Counted from the first letter of the stretch, positions 34,215 through 46,400 are shown. The stretch: 64,000 bases of DNA from Priapulus caudatus (GCF_000485595.1 NW_014577910.1:92443-156442), one strand, 5' to 3'. Translations and numbers: made by a program. The notes: generated from the letters alone by a model not told the origin.

Positions 34215-35008
34215 TTAAGTAACCACTTTAAAATCTTAGCCTAAAACAGGTTGCTTATGTAAAGGGGTCTAAATTGTAATTTAGGGCCTAAACATGTTCT
34301 TAAAATCTATGTTCTATACGCGGTTTTACTCGTAGCCCATTCTGACTCTAGTCCTGAAAATTTACTGACAATCCGATCCATAACGTTTTTCAGTTAGCTG
34401 TACAGCGAACCAAAGAAACGCACAACCCACAAACCAACAACGCCGGTGAAAACATAACTCCTGGCCAACCCCTTGGCGAGCGTAATAAACGGTGCAAGAG
34501 TGGACGACCGGTGGAGAAATTTGTTAACCAGGGATCAATTAAAGGATGTAGGGTGCAACAAATAGACGAGAAAAAAGAGAGAGTAGATGAACTGGTATAA
34601 ACATTCTAGGACATCTTGGGTTTGTCGGATACCCCTCCAAATAACATGGTTCATTCGATATAGCCGTCCTCCTCGGCGTCCGTTTAGCCTACCCATCTCA
34701 TCATATAGACTGTAAATCCTATCACTATCTGTCCTTTTTACCGTCCAAGGAAATGTCTGTTGAGCTGCGCTTCTCTGTACCTCGATCGTCTCCTATCTTC
34801 GCGTTCTGAATATACAGTCGCCCTGTCGTCACTTCTTCTCCTACCACCTATTCTCTCTTCCTTTCTCTTCTAATGGCGTTATGTGTGAATGACTGAAATC
34901 TGGCATAGAAAATAGATATCTAGTTCACATAATTATTTCTAGACCATTATAAACAATATATGCTTTACTTGGCCCTTGTAAATTCTTTAACATCGTTCAA
35001 AAATTTTT
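34215..35008 (+). repeat. Dispersed repeat family E, copy 1 (ends at N gap)
   Basis: Collinear with 45643-46400: shared landmarks are AACAGGTT.CTTATGTAAAGG, GAAACGCACAA.CCCAC and AACCCCTTGGCG. The copies differ by many single-base gaps. It breaks off at the N gap. Confidence 0.85.
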
Positions 35009-35033
35009 NNNNNNNNNNNNNNNNNNNNNNNNN
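35009..35033. other. Assembly gap (25 N)
   Basis: Unknown bases. The gap falls at the edge of repeat family E. Confidence 0.99.
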
Positions 35034-36290
35034 AGAGAGATCTTTGCAAACTCCGGGTGCGCGGCTTGGCTATATAATAGCGTCAGTAAGCAACGCCAAC
35101 AAATACAATTAAATAATAACGTCAAGTAACTACACAATCAATGATGGCGTCAATAACAACTTCAATCAACACAATCAAGATGACATCGTCAGTAGCCAAC
35201 GTTCAATAGAAGAACATCCAAATTATACAACAGTCAATCAATAATGTCCATTGTTCTCTATTGCAATGACACAATGAATGACATGTGTGAATAAGGAGGC
35301 CTGGACAGCCTCTAACGGGGCACCGCTTCAAGCTGATTTTACCCCACGTGGTATTCGGGCTTGCTGTTTTGGTGTTGCATTATATATGTAGTATTTAAAA
35401 AATGTTTTCCTGTTTAAGAAATTGCTGCAGCAAAGTGTAGCCAAATGAACCTAGTTTCGACTTGTGGTATCTTCGTCAGGTTCATTCTAAAACGGTTTAC
35501 AGTCCGAAACTGTGCTTTTTTCCAGCGTTTTTCTACCACTCTCCGCCTTTAATAAACACATCCAATGATAAGCGTCAATAACCACAGCTAACTGCGTTAA
35601 CGTGACGACTTCACCAAAGAACAACAATGCCAGCTTCAGACGGATGACAACACTTCCAAAACATCTGGAATACGGCATTACCGACTCGCGGGAGAACGTT
35701 ACGAACGCATTTCAGCAGAACGCGTGCCCACACGGATGTGTGTGTGTGTGTGGTGTGTGCGCGCGGCGTGCGTGCGTGCGTGCCGTGCTTTGGTGGTGTG
35801 GCGTGCGTGCGTGCGTGTGTGTGTGTGTATCTCTCTCTCACTCTCTCGCTTTGCTGTCTCCTCTTCTCTCGTCTCTGCTCTCCTCTTTCTGCGTGCTTCC
35901 TCTCTCTCTCTTCTCTCTCCCACTTTCCTCGCTCTATTTCGGCCCGGTGTCGCTCTCCTCGTTCTTCTCTCTCCGTTCTCGATCTCTTCCATTCTTGCTA
36001 GTAGTTTATATTCGTTTGTAATGAGCAAATACACCTCACTCTACTACTATGCTACCTTTAATCGTTTTGTGTATCTGACACTCGGGTGCACAGACAGGGG
36101 CAAGGGCGGAGTGGGTAAACATGGAAGATGCCGGCGTACATCCTCGCTAGTCCCGAGGGAGGAGGCAGGAAATGGGGAATGTAAAGGTAATTCAGGCATC
36201 GGCACCGTACGGTGGTGAGGGGAAAATGAATAGAGGTGGGGTTGGGCGAGTATAGGGACCGGTAGTCTCTCTATATATATATCCATGCAA
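35034..36290. other. Intergenic stretch with GT and CT tracts
   Basis: Short TCAATAAC-type repeats follow the gap. A (GT)n tract at 35735-35828 runs into CT-rich sequence at 35829-35995. Open frames here follow from composition. No gene is recognised. Confidence 0.6.
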
Positions 36291-36309
36291 TCTATCGTAT
36301 ACTGACACC

Positions 36310-36655
36310 GGCTATTGCTGGACCTTATCTTATCTATCTATCTATGGCTATCTAAGTCTGACTCTATTCATCGTTTATCTATCTGAACTCCATCCATTTA
36401 TCTATCTATCTGACAGCTTATACCATTCGATCTATCTATCTGACACTCTATCCATCAGTCTATCCTATCTGAGCACTCTAGCCATCGATCTATCTAGTCT
36501 ATGCTATCTTAGCTATCTATTCATGTCTTATTCTATCTAATATATCTATCTATGCTATCTAAATCCATCTATCCATCTATCGTCTCCCTTGGGGACACTT
36601 TATCCAGTCGATGCTAATCTATCTGACACTACTATCCATCGATGGCTATGCTATC
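36310..36655 (+). repeat. Degenerate (ATCT)n tract, then (CA)n
   Basis: Interrupted ATCTATCT repeats over about 340 bp. A pure CA run follows at 36662-36692. Confidence 0.9.
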
Positions 36656-36659
36656 TGAC

Positions 36660-36692
<33 letters not shown>

Positions 36693-37008
36693 CGGCGGGA
36701 CACCCACACACAGTGTCGCACCACACAAACACAGCAAGCGAAGCAATGGACTCAAAAATCACAACGTAAGTTAAGTTTTACGTTCATGGCCCCCCGAGTA
36801 AACAAACGGCGAACACTCAGAATTGAATTTCGTGCTTAGTCATGTGTCGACGCCGTGAGCGTATGTGTAATATGGTGTTCAGTTTTGGCAGGGCCAGCAG
36901 GACCCCGACAGTCTAACCGGAAAAACCCCGGTCAGCAACACGAATATGAATATAATATAATTGATATATATAGTATATATATACTATATATATATACCAA
37001 TATATATA

Positions 37009-37060
37009 CTAGCGGGATACCCGGCCGTTGGCCCAGGGAAATCAGTGCGTTACTGCAGCT
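37009..37060 (-). mobile_element. Helitron-like 3' end
   Basis: On the minus strand a hairpin CGGGTATCCCG is followed at once by CTAG and T. A (TA)n microsatellite lies on the outer side. The body sequence differs from the other two Helitrons, so only the end is called. Confidence 0.45.
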
Positions 37061-37099
37061 GGTGACCTCTTGGTTGATAAGAAAATACCCGCAAAAAAT

Positions 37100-37340
37100 C
37101 TGATGCTATCCATGCATCCATCCATGCATGCATCGCATCGCATCCATACCATCGCATGCCATCCATCCATCCATGCCATCGCATGTCCATTCCCATTGGC
37201 AAATGCCATCCCAACGCGCCATCGCACTGCATCATCCCATATCCTATCCCATCCCAGTTCTATCGCATCCCATGCATCCCCATCCTATGGCATCGCATGC
37301 CATCTCATGCCATCGCCATCTCATCCCATCCCATCCCATT
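37100..37340 (+). repeat. Degenerate (CATC)n tract
   Basis: CATCCATC/CATCGCATC repeats over about 240 bp. Confidence 0.92.
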
Positions 37341-37379
37341 CGCAAACAGATAAAAAAGTAAGAAAGAAAATCAAAAAGG

Positions 37380-38365
37380 ATAAAAGACATTAAAAAAAAA
37401 TAATTAAAAAACTAAAACTAGTTATAATTAAATAAATTTAATAAATGTAAAAAATTAAAAATAATATCATACTATAAGTGTAGGTAATAGGAAAATTTAG
37501 TAATAAAAGAAAATCTAACTTATCTATCTATGCATCTCATCCATTTTATCGCATTCGCATCTTTTTTCCATTCCTTATGCATCTTTCATTATCTCTCATT
37601 CCATCGCTATCTCTGCACTCTCTTCCTCCCACACTTCGCTTCTTATTCTCCTTATTCTTCCATTTCCTATTAATCGTCTACCACCAGCTACTGCTATCCC
37701 TCATCTTCATCCATTTCTTCTCATTAAATCTATTGTTATTATATTATATATATTAAGAAATCATAAGATATATATAACATATAATATATTATAATTAATA
37801 TATATATTAATATCTTAATTAATATAATAATATTTTTGAAATTATCTTAATAATAAATTTATTAAATAATACTTATTACTAAATGAGGTTACTGGTAATT
37901 ATTAGAAATAAAGGTATATAAAGGGGAATAATTTTTAATGTTTGTCTCGTTCCTTTCATGTTCTACTTCTTGATTACGTAGTCGGATATCCAGGTTGTAT
38001 ATGCTATGATCTGGATGTTGTTCTGATGTGTAGGATTAACTTGTCTGTTCTTTATAGTCTTGTTATTTATCATCCAGGATTCTAGAATCGTTAATGTGTG
38101 GTATATTCTGTGTACTGTCGTGCTCTATTCTTATTTGATCAAAGTATATTTTGTATGTAAATTTTATATTCTATTTTTAATATTTGTTTCAGTCTTCAGA
38201 ACGCATCGTCTCTCTCATGACTTGTTGTCTGATTCTCGAATAATTCGTTCTCCTTTATTGTTGCTGGGGAGTTCTCTAAGTTATAGGGCGCAAACACACA
38301 CATTCGCTGAACCACTTTATATATATATATAATATATATTATATGTATATATATATTATATATAT
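37380..38365. other. Very AT-rich stretch
   Basis: AT-rich sequence with TA runs at 37730-37860 and 38320-38365. No gene is recognised. Confidence 0.6.
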
Positions 38366-38459
38366 ACTAGCAGGCCAAACAGCCACTCCGTGGCAGCCAT
38401 GAAGGGCCCATCGATGGGAAGGGGCCATGATGGGGGAAATTGATTTTCGTTGAATTTGA

Positions 38460-38615
38460 GCTTGGAATTTTTTGATTTTTTGATTGTTGATTTTGTTGGT
38501 TTTTGATTTTTTTGGATTTTTGGATTTTTTTGGTTTTTTTTGTTTTTTTTGATTTTTTGATTTTTGGATTTTTGGGTTTTTGGATTTTTGGGTTTTTTTT
38601 TGGATATTTGGATAT
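38460..38615 (+). repeat. T-rich low-complexity tract based on GATTTTTTG
   Basis: About 150 bp of TTTTTGGATTTTT-like sequence. Confidence 0.85.
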
Positions 38616-39533
38616 ACTATTCTGGGCGATCTCTCTCCCTCGCGCGTCCCCTCCCTCGCCTCTCTGGATGTGGACGGCTGCGCTTATATATGCCGCATCA
38701 GCGTGATTGAACTGTGTATGCAATGTGAACTGTGCGCAGTTAGGAATGAATTGAAGATAAAAGACAAGGACATGATAATTTGCGTATAAATCCAAAAAAA
38801 GGCAAAAAATGGAAAATCGCAAAAAACAAATCCGAAATGTCTGTGAATTGTGAATTCATTCCTAACGCTGGCACAGTCAGGATTGGCAATAGAAGAGTTA
38901 AAGGCACTAAACAAAAAATACCCATGATACCCAATATGCTTTCCACGTCCAGCAGGCAGACGGAAAACCAGACGGGAGAGACAAGACAGAGATCGCAGAT
39001 ATATATATAATAGATATAATATGGCATAAGTACTACGCACGCTTAAACAGTGCATCGCGTGCAATTAGTAATACTGCGAATAAATTGCTGTTGAAATAAG
39101 CTCGCGTTGAATAACTGTCGTGTGTCGTGAGGGGTGTTTGTCGATCAATTCAAAATTGACGAAATTCAGATGGTTAGGAGAATCAACTGTATGTTTTTTT
39201 TTTGGGGGGGGGGGGGTGTTGGCATATATCGCTGGGAAAATCGCTTGATTTTGCGAAGTGTGCGCAAACTATTCAATGAATTGAAATGTTTCAATAGACT
39301 GAGCTGCTAATTGTGGTGGGTGGTTAATTTTTCAAGTTATATATGTAAAATGTATCGGTCCGTACAGTAAACATGCACTGTAAAGATTGAATTTCTTATC
39401 TGTTTTAGCGACTACGAAACTATCACATATATTAAAGTAATGTTATTAATAGATTGGGTATTAGTTATTAAGGGTAATGTATTAGCTTATTGTTCGTATC
39501 CAATAGGGCGTGGCGTTTCGCGTGTTTTAATAG

Positions 39534-39680
39534 GCTTGATGGGCGTGTGGGCGCCTCCGCAAGAGAGAAGCGTCCTACGGGTCCTAAAAGCGTCCTCGCT
39601 GTGTCTTACGAATGTCGGGGGTGCACGCGCGGCAATTCATCGTCTTTGTTCTTTAGGCAGCCTACTGTGGCAGGCTTTGT
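39534..39680 (+). pseudogene. SLC17-like exon with WAPP motif
   Basis: After TTTTAATAG the frame reads GLMGVWAPPQERSVL, the family's W-A-P-P-x-E-R-S motif, and later LCSLGSLLW, which matches the family's P-L-S-G-x-L-W region. A stop follows at once and the middle aligns poorly. Confidence 0.55.
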
Positions 39681-39939
39681 GAGGTCTGGGATTTCATTTT
39701 CTACAGTTCGGTAAGGATGGTCGATCGACTCGGGTGTAGCGTATGTTTCGGAGGGACGCTGTGCAATGTATAATTGTCTTGTGTAACTGAAACTTCGTTG
39801 TCCAATACATTCTAATAACGTATTTACTCTATTCTGTAATGTATCTTCTTGTTTTAATAAATTGTCGTAGACAGCATTGTGAATTATTGTTGTCGTGTAC
39901 CGGAAATTTATACGTCAAAACACGATTAAAATCTGTGGT

Positions 39940-40250
39940 GATTTTATAGCGATCGCCTTGACATCGTCCATGATGAGCTATTTGGCCATGGGTGTTCGTC
40001 CGTCGTACGTCCGTGCGCGTCGCGTGCATTCCTGGTCAACATTTGGATACGTCCAACGATAACTCAGAAACCGTTTGACCGCACATGTTTTGAAATTGCA
40101 TATAGTTTTTGTTACTGCCTATGGGAGAGGTTTAAAACCTTCTATTTGTGGAGCACGCCAGTCGACGCTACTTTCGGAGCACGCCCACTTTTTCGCAAAA
40201 ATGGAAATGGCCATAAGTTAGTTACAGGTTCAAGCGATTTTGCTCATTTC
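39940..40250 (+). repeat. Relative of dispersed repeat family 2
   Basis: Contains GTCCGTCGTACGTCCGTGCG and AACTCAGAAACCGTTTGACC; the first of these is shared in type with the repeats at 18780 and 30480. No coding sequence is seen. Confidence 0.4.
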
Positions 40251-40776
40251 TTGGTATGTAAATGATTAAGGACTGGCCCCCAAAAAACACTCGACACAAG
40301 TTTTGATATTTTTTTTAAATTATGCGAATTGGTAGAGTTTCGGCAATTTAACTAATGCTCATTTCAGTGTCCTGCCGTACGGTATAGCGGTCAACGCCAT
40401 CAGATTGTATGCCAACAGATCTGAAAACAATTTATTTTTCGGGCACTGAAAAAATTACTCATAATATCGATGCATTATTCACCAGGAGTATATAATGAGA
40501 GATATGTTATTATAATGGGACTTCTCCATATATACTGTTGCTCTGAAGTATATCCGCGCCCAGCTCCGTTTCTCTCTATGCAGCACCGCAAAGGTGAGCT
40601 ACAGTGTCATTGACACTTTCAGTTAGGATTTGCATGTAAGTTTTTTGCTCGTTTGCGTGCACGTGGGCAGGAGCGCAGGGCATGAGGGGGCATCGCATGA
40701 TGGTACACTGAAACTTCATTGTCTAGTAGACCACTGAGTTGTATGCAATAACACAATGTTATTATATTCAGCTCAG

Positions 40777-40840
40777 TGAAAAAAAAAAAAAAAGAAAAAA
40801 AAAAAGAAAAAAGAAATAAAAAAAAAAAAAAAAAAACAGT
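40777..40840 (+). repeat. A-rich homopolymer tract
   Basis: Nearly pure A with a few G interruptions. Confidence 0.95.
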
Positions 40841-40878
40841 AGACTCTGTAATGTGATTGTTGCTTGTTTTTTTCACAG

Positions 40879-41019
40879 GTGGCGCTGGATGTCTCACGTG
40901 TTTGTGGGTACCTGTACGTTGTTTACGACTCACCGGAGGAGCACCCACGTATTGGGGAGGTGGAGAGAGACTACATAGAGGATTCGCTGAAGGGACAAGT
41001 TCATAAACTAGAGAAAGCG
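40879..41019 (+). CDS. SLC17-like exon with VYDSPEEHPRI
   Basis: Acceptor TTTTTTTCACAG, donor GCG|GTGCGC, 141 bp, phase 0 at both sides. The motif YDSPEEHPRI followed by ERDYIEDSL is characteristic of the cytosolic loop between helices 6 and 7 in SLC17 transporters. The preceding residues are less hydrophobic than expected for the end of helix 6. Confidence 0.68.
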
Positions 41020-41089
41020 GTGCGCATATCCAGTGACTCTCATAGACTCGTCTGTTTGCGTATGATTTCGGTTCGTCCGCTCAACCATC

Positions 41090-41520
41090 CGTCCGTCTGT
41101 TTATCCATCCACCCATCGATCCATCTATCTATCCATCCAACCATCCGTTCATGGCCCATCCAATCGCATCCATTGGCGCATACCATACATCGCATCCATT
41201 CATCCATCCATGCCAATCATCCATCCCATCTAAATCCATCGCATCCATCCTCCATCCATCTATCCATCCATCATCCATGACATGCCATGTCCATCCGATC
41301 GCATCCATCCTCCATCCATCCATGCCATTCATCCATTCGATCCATCCCATCCATCCATCCAGCAATCAATCAACCATCAATCCATCCATCTGTTCGTCCG
41401 TCCGTCCAGCAATCAATCAACCATCAATCCATCCATAGGTTCGTCCGTCCGTCCAGACAATCAAATGCACCATCCAATCTCCATCCCATGCTGTGTCGCG
41501 TCCGTCCGTCGTCCCAATCA
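41090..41520 (+). repeat. (CATC)n and (CGTC)n tract in an SLC17-like intron
   Basis: Degenerate CATCCATC with two near-identical 60-bp blocks containing CAGCAATCAATCAACC. Confidence 0.9.
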
Positions 41521-41724
41521 GTCTATATACGGAACATCTCTCATAACTCCGTCGATATCTCCATCGACAACAATTGCGATCATAACTGACCGTCGCGACC
41601 GGCGCCTTCTTGCAGCAACAAAAGGGAGCCACGACTTACTTCAACGCGATGCAATGTGGGGTGACTGACGAAATGATTAGCTAAATATAATATATATGTT
41701 TAGCACATGTTCTTTTCTTTGCAG

Positions 41725-41873
41725 GCACAAGGAGATACCCGTGGATGGGTAATCGCTTCACGTCGCCGATCGTGTGCTGCTCATGTACGATCCTAGCTTC
41801 GCGGTGGCATGTGGAATTCAGAGCACTGATGCCACTAACCTAACGAACGCGCGTACATGTTCGGAGTGTCAAG
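41725..41873 (+). pseudogene. SLC17-like exon with KEIPW...TSP, frameshifted
   Basis: After TTCTTTGCAG the sequence reads HKEIP and then, after removal of one base, W..N.FTSPIV, matching the family's P-W-x-x-I-x-T-S-P-P-V segment ahead of helix 7. In the uncorrected frame a stop follows within nine codons. The donor CAAG|GTACGA is good. Confidence 0.5.
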
Positions 41874-41929
41874 GTACGACATACGTCGGTAAGATGACGC
41901 TGACGGGGTTAGAAGCTGTGAGAATATGA

Positions 41930-42020
41930 ATATATATATATACAATATATAATATAATATATAATACTATATATATATATATATACTATATATAACTATA
42001 TTATATATTTTACTCATATA
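41930..42020. repeat. (TA)n-rich tract
   Basis: Imperfect TATA repeats over about 90 bp. Confidence 0.9.
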
Positions 42021-42064
42021 TATATGTATAATATATCTTGAAAATATCTTCTGCGGGATATGCT

Positions 42065-42575
42065 GTAATCGGGATGCATTAATAGGCTATGACATCATAC
42101 ATTCAACATTAATTAACTATAATGACATCAATACCCTCATTAAATCAACTATGACATCATACATCATTAATAACTATGACATCCATACTCATCAGTTAAA
42201 ACTATGACATTATACCTCATTAATAGCTGTTGACTATCATAACACATTAATAGCTTGACCATCATACATCATAATAACTATGACAGTCATACCTCATTAA
42301 TAGCTGTGACATCATACATCATTAATAGCTATGACATCAATACATTCATTAATAACTATGACATCATACCTGCATTAAATAGCTGTGACATCATAGCATC
42401 ATTAATGAGCTATGACATCATACTCGGCCGCGGGGCGATCATTAATAACTATGACGAATCATAGACATTATTAATAGGCTATGACATCATACATCATATA
42501 TCAACTAAGACATCATACATCATTAATAACTAATGACATCTCAATACATCATTAATAACTATGAGCATCATGTAA
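42065..42575 (+). repeat. Minisatellite of about 24 bp: ATGACATCATACATCATTAATAACT
   Basis: About 20 degenerate units. Nearly every unit contains TGACATCA, one base from the CRE/ATF palindrome TGACGTCA. No gene is seen. Confidence 0.88.
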
Positions 42576-42961
42576 GGCTGCTACAGACCAGAATAATAGA
42601 AAAGCATTCCAATGACACACTTCGTTGCTATCCTGGTCTGGAATCCCGGCATCTATTTCGCAAAAACCTATTAGTTCATTGCCCGGTGAGTCTCATATCG
42701 AAATAACCAATTCAAAGTGCGCGTCACGTAACCGCAAGGTCGTCTGCATCGTGTGTACACAATCTAATAAATAGCCTGTTAGTGACGTGCCCAGACACTC
42801 TCAGTGTCACAGAGGCTAAATCGACATAGCGTACACGCAGCACAGACTGGTAATTCGCTAACGCGAGGTCATGTCCCCGAATTGTTCGAAGACGTTGTAT
42901 TCCCTCTCACCCGGGACTGGGGAGAAAGCAGACGACACTCGCGGCGGTCACCGACAGCGCC

Positions 42962-43062
42962 GAACGCACATGCACGCAGCGCAACGCACGCACGCACGCA
43001 CGCACGCCACGCCACGCACGCACACACCACGGCCCCACCACACACGCACGCACGGTGTAACG
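42962..43062 (+). repeat. (CGCACG)n and CA-rich tract
   Basis: Degenerate ACGC/CACG repeats. Confidence 0.85.
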
Positions 43063-43094
43063 AAACAAACACGACGGGTCTTGCAACAACATTG

Positions 43095-43600
43095 GCGCTG
43101 CTGCTGCTGGCTGTCGCTGGCTGCTGCTGCAGTGATGACTGCTGCTACTGCTCCTGTCTGGCTGCTGCTGCTGCTGTTGCTGGCTACTGCTGCTGCTACT
43201 ACACTAACTGCTGCGCTGGCTGCTGCTGCTTATACTAGCGCACTACTAATACTACTGCTCGCTGGCTGCTGCTTGCTGCTGCTTATAACTAATAACTACT
43301 GCTGCCTCCGCTGCTGCTGCTGCTGCTTGCTGCTGCTTATACTACTCCCTACTACTGGGCGCTCAGTTCGCTGCTGCCTGCTGCTGCTGGCTACTACTAC
43401 TATTCGCTGCTGCTGGCTGCTTACTACTACTACTAACTACTGCTGCTGCTAGCTGCTGGGCTGCTGCGCTGCGGCTTCAGTGCTGGCTACTACTACCTAG
43501 CGCACTACTGCTGGCGACTACTACTACTACTACCTACTACTAACTAAGCTACTACTACTTACTACTAAACTACTACTACTAAGCTGGACTGCTGCTGCTT
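43095..43600 (+). repeat. Degenerate (CTG)n / (CTA)n trinucleotide tract
   Basis: About 500 bp of CTG and CTA triplets with interruptions. Leu-, Ala- and Cys-rich open frames result from composition. Confidence 0.92.
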
Positions 43601-43651
43601 ATGCTCGCGTGTAAAATCGTCTATCTTTTCTTTTTTTGTCGGGTCATCCAG

Positions 43652-43710
43652 AACGGTTTGCTGTCGCGCCTTGCCTCGCATATCAGGCGACATGCGCGCC
43701 AGTACAGCAT
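43652..43710 (+). pseudogene. Possible SLC17-like exon with NGLLS
   Basis: After CATCCAG the translation reads NGLLS followed, with one shift, by LP-like sequence, as in the family's Q-N-G-L-L-S-A-L-P segment. It is short and is included only because it lies in the expected order. Confidence 0.35.
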
Positions 43711-43794
43711 GCTAGGCACGCTGGCACACTTGTGATGACCGAGCGGGTCACCTAACGAGTCAGGTCGTCGGAAACGATATGGGACTCAAATTAG

Positions 43795-44272
43795 GTGAGA
43801 GAGAGAGGGGAGGGGGAGAGAGGCGAAGAGAGGAAGGGAGAGAGACGAGAGAGAAGACGAGAGAAGGAGAGAGAGAGAGAGAAAAGAGGGAAAGAGAGAG
43901 AGAGAGAGAGAGAGGAGAGATAGAGAGACGAGTGTGTGAAGAGCGCGCAAGAGAGAGAGAGAAAGAGAAGAGAGAGAGTAGAGAGAGAGAGAGAAAGAGA
44001 CGAGAGAGAAGAAGAGAGAGAAAGAGAGAGCGAGAGAGAGAGAGAGAAAGAGAGAGTGAGAGAGAGAGGGGGGCGCGAGGAGAGAGAGAGGGGGAGGGAG
44101 AGGGGAGCGAGGGAGAGAGGAGGGCGAGAGAGCAATCAAAGAGAGAGAGATAAGGAGACGAGAGAGAGAGAGAAGAGAAAAGAGAGAGGGGGAGGGGGAG
44201 AGAGGGGGGAGGGGAGAGGGAGGGAGAGAGAAGAGTGAGAGAGGGAGAGGGGGGGAGGACAAAAAACACGAG
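43795..44272 (+). repeat. Polypurine (GA)n tract
   Basis: About 470 bp of almost pure purine on the plus strand. It is triplex-prone; the Arg/Glu and Ser/Leu open frames are artefacts. Confidence 0.95.
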
Positions 44273-44274
44273 AG

Positions 44275-45340
44275 AGATCATTATACCAATAGACGATCTA
44301 CGCACTACTTACTTTCGGTCTATACATCAAGAATGCAGCTAACTGTTACATTTGGACAGAGTCCATTATTTTTACGTCATACATGATCCCCGTTTCTATT
44401 TTAAAATCTCTAAATAAAAACTAGGTTTCGAACTCAATGTGCAGATTTTTAAACTCAGGTATGCATATTATTTTTATTCCATTTATATACAATCCATTAT
44501 TAGTCATTGTACAATTATTATGAATTAAATTGATTCTTATTATGTGTAATTACAAATCACATAATCGTCGATATATAATATATATATATATATAAACTCG
44601 ATAAAGATAATTCAAAACTCCAAGTATCGAATCTGAGATGTAAAACGAGTAGGTCGTTGAAATTGTAAAACTATGAGATGTTATCGAGTCTGTCGCGTGC
44701 AACCGACGCCGACACTTTATCGTTTATAAAGTCTGTTATTGTTTATAGAGTCTTCATGACACGCACTTAATATAATATATTAAGGGATATATTATATTCT
44801 TACGCATATGAAATAACGGCTCGCATACGTCATATATGACTGAGAACAATATAACAGATATACATATATACACTTGTTGTAATATATACTTTACATGTAC
44901 AACAATGACATAAAAACTAAAACTTACATTGTTTACGGAGCTAGTGCAGTTGTCGTGTCAACCAGCGGCAGACGACGGTGCACCACGGACGATACCTGAT
45001 GCACAACTGTTCCAATGACCGGTTTCTACTTCCTGACCGTATTATCGCTGCGGTTTACTGCGGTTATTACTGCTATTGACCGTATAACGCTTCGCGTAAC
45101 GTAAGTCGCGAACGTCGCCTCGCGGCAAACCAGTAAGGTTAACCAATTTATCAGTGGAGTGTAAAGAGCTCAACGAACTCTCCCTTGTGGTTCTTGCATG
45201 TTTGGTGATGGATCATTAATTGTGTGTTATCATTAATTATCCTAATGACCAGCTTCGGTTTCCGTCAACAGACTTCACGATATCCACAATAACGTGGATA
45301 ACTGTCATTCGATATAAACGACTGCCGCAGGCCGAAGAGC
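44275..45340. other. Intergenic AT-rich stretch
   Basis: Contains inverted TA-rich sequence near 44770-44800. No gene is recognised. Confidence 0.5.
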
Positions 45341-45384
45341 AGGGATAGGGGTATTTTGACTCATCGAGTAACCACACTGGCCAT

Positions 45385-45642
45385 TGTGAAACAGAAGGAT
45401 AGTGGGAGGGGGTATTCTAATTTACCGACTAATATAACCAACTGACCATTGTGAAACGGAGGGATAGTGGGAGGGTGTATTCTAATTTACCGACTAACCA
45501 ACTGGCCATTGTGAAACGGAGGGATAGTGGGAGGGGGTATTCTAATTTACCGACTAACCAACTGGCCATTGTGAAACGGAGGGATAGTGGGAGGGGGTAT
45601 TCTAATTTACCGACTAACCAACTGGCCATTGTGAAACGGAGG
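45385..45642 (+). repeat. 60-bp tandem repeat, about four units
   Basis: The unit contains CCATTGTGAAACGGAGGGAT and ACTAACCAACTGG. Because the period is 60 bp, frames on both strands stay open and encode repeating 20-residue units. No start context or splice site suggests real coding. Confidence 0.92.
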
Positions 45643-46400
45643 AGCCTAAAACAGGTTCTTATGTAAAGGGGTCTAAATGGGAAATTTTAGCCTAACATGT
45701 TCTTAAAATCTATGTTCTTATACGCGGGTTTTTACTGTAGCCCATTTCTGACCTATCCTGAAAATTTTATGACAATCCATCCATAACTTTTTCAGTTAGG
45801 CTGTACACGAACAAAGAAACGCACAAACCCACAAACCAACCAACGCCGGTGAAAACATAACCTCCTGCCAACCCCTTGGCGGAGGTAATAAAGGTGAAGA
45901 GTGGGACGATGGGTGGAGAAATTGTTAACCAGGATCAATTAAAGGAATTGTAGGGTGCAACAAATAGACGAGAAAAAGATGAGAGTAGATGAATGGTATA
46001 AACATTTCTAGTGACACTTGGGGTTGTCGGATACCTCCTCCAAATAACATGGTTCATCGATATACCGTCCTCTCGGCGTCCTTTACCTACCCATCTCATC
46101 ATATAGATGTAAATTTCTATCCACCTATTTCCTTTTTACCTCCAAGGAAATGTCTGTTAGCTGCGCTCCTGGTACCTCGATCGTCTCCTATCTTCGCGTT
46201 TCTGATATACATCGCCCTTCGCACTTCTCTCCTACCACCTATTCTCTCTTCCTTTCTCTTCTAATGCGTTATGTGTGAATGAATGAATCTGGCCATAGAA
46301 ATATAGATATCTAGTTCACTATTTATTTCCTAGAATTATAAAATATAATATGCTTTTACTTGGGCCCTTGTAATATTCTTTAACATTTGGCAAAAATTTT
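45643..46400 (+). repeat. Dispersed repeat family E, copy 2
   Basis: Collinear with 34215-35008. It contains a short hairpin-forming AACCTCC...GGAGGT near 45862-45892. Confidence 0.85.

Larger units (their letters stand above)
39534..43715 (+). pseudogene. SLC17-type anion/phosphate transporter, four collinear damaged exons
   Basis: Four segments match successive parts of SLC17 (sialin, vesicular glutamate and sodium-phosphate transporter) proteins in the right order and strand: GVWAPPQERS with LGSLLW (39534-39680), VVYDSPEEHPRI with ERDYIEDSL (40879-41019), KEIP...TSPIV (41725-41873) and QNGLLS (about 43652-43710). SLC17 proteins are 12-helix major facilitator transporters. The second segment is a clean 47-codon exon with proper splice sites. 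The others contain stops or one-base shifts. Either this is a decayed gene or the local consensus has indel errors; nearby repeat copies also differ by many single-base gaps. N-terminal and C-terminal exons were not found. Confidence 0.6.

Noticed and set aside
36961-37006. TATA box cluster as promoter
   Set aside because: It is a TA microsatellite next to a transposon end; no downstream gene.
43760-44305. Overlapping Arg/Glu-rich (plus) and Ser/Leu-rich (minus) open frames up to 181 codons
   Set aside because: Translation of a GA tract on either strand.
45429-45666. Repeated 20-residue protein on both strands
   Set aside because: 60-bp tandem repeat; no evidence of expression signals.
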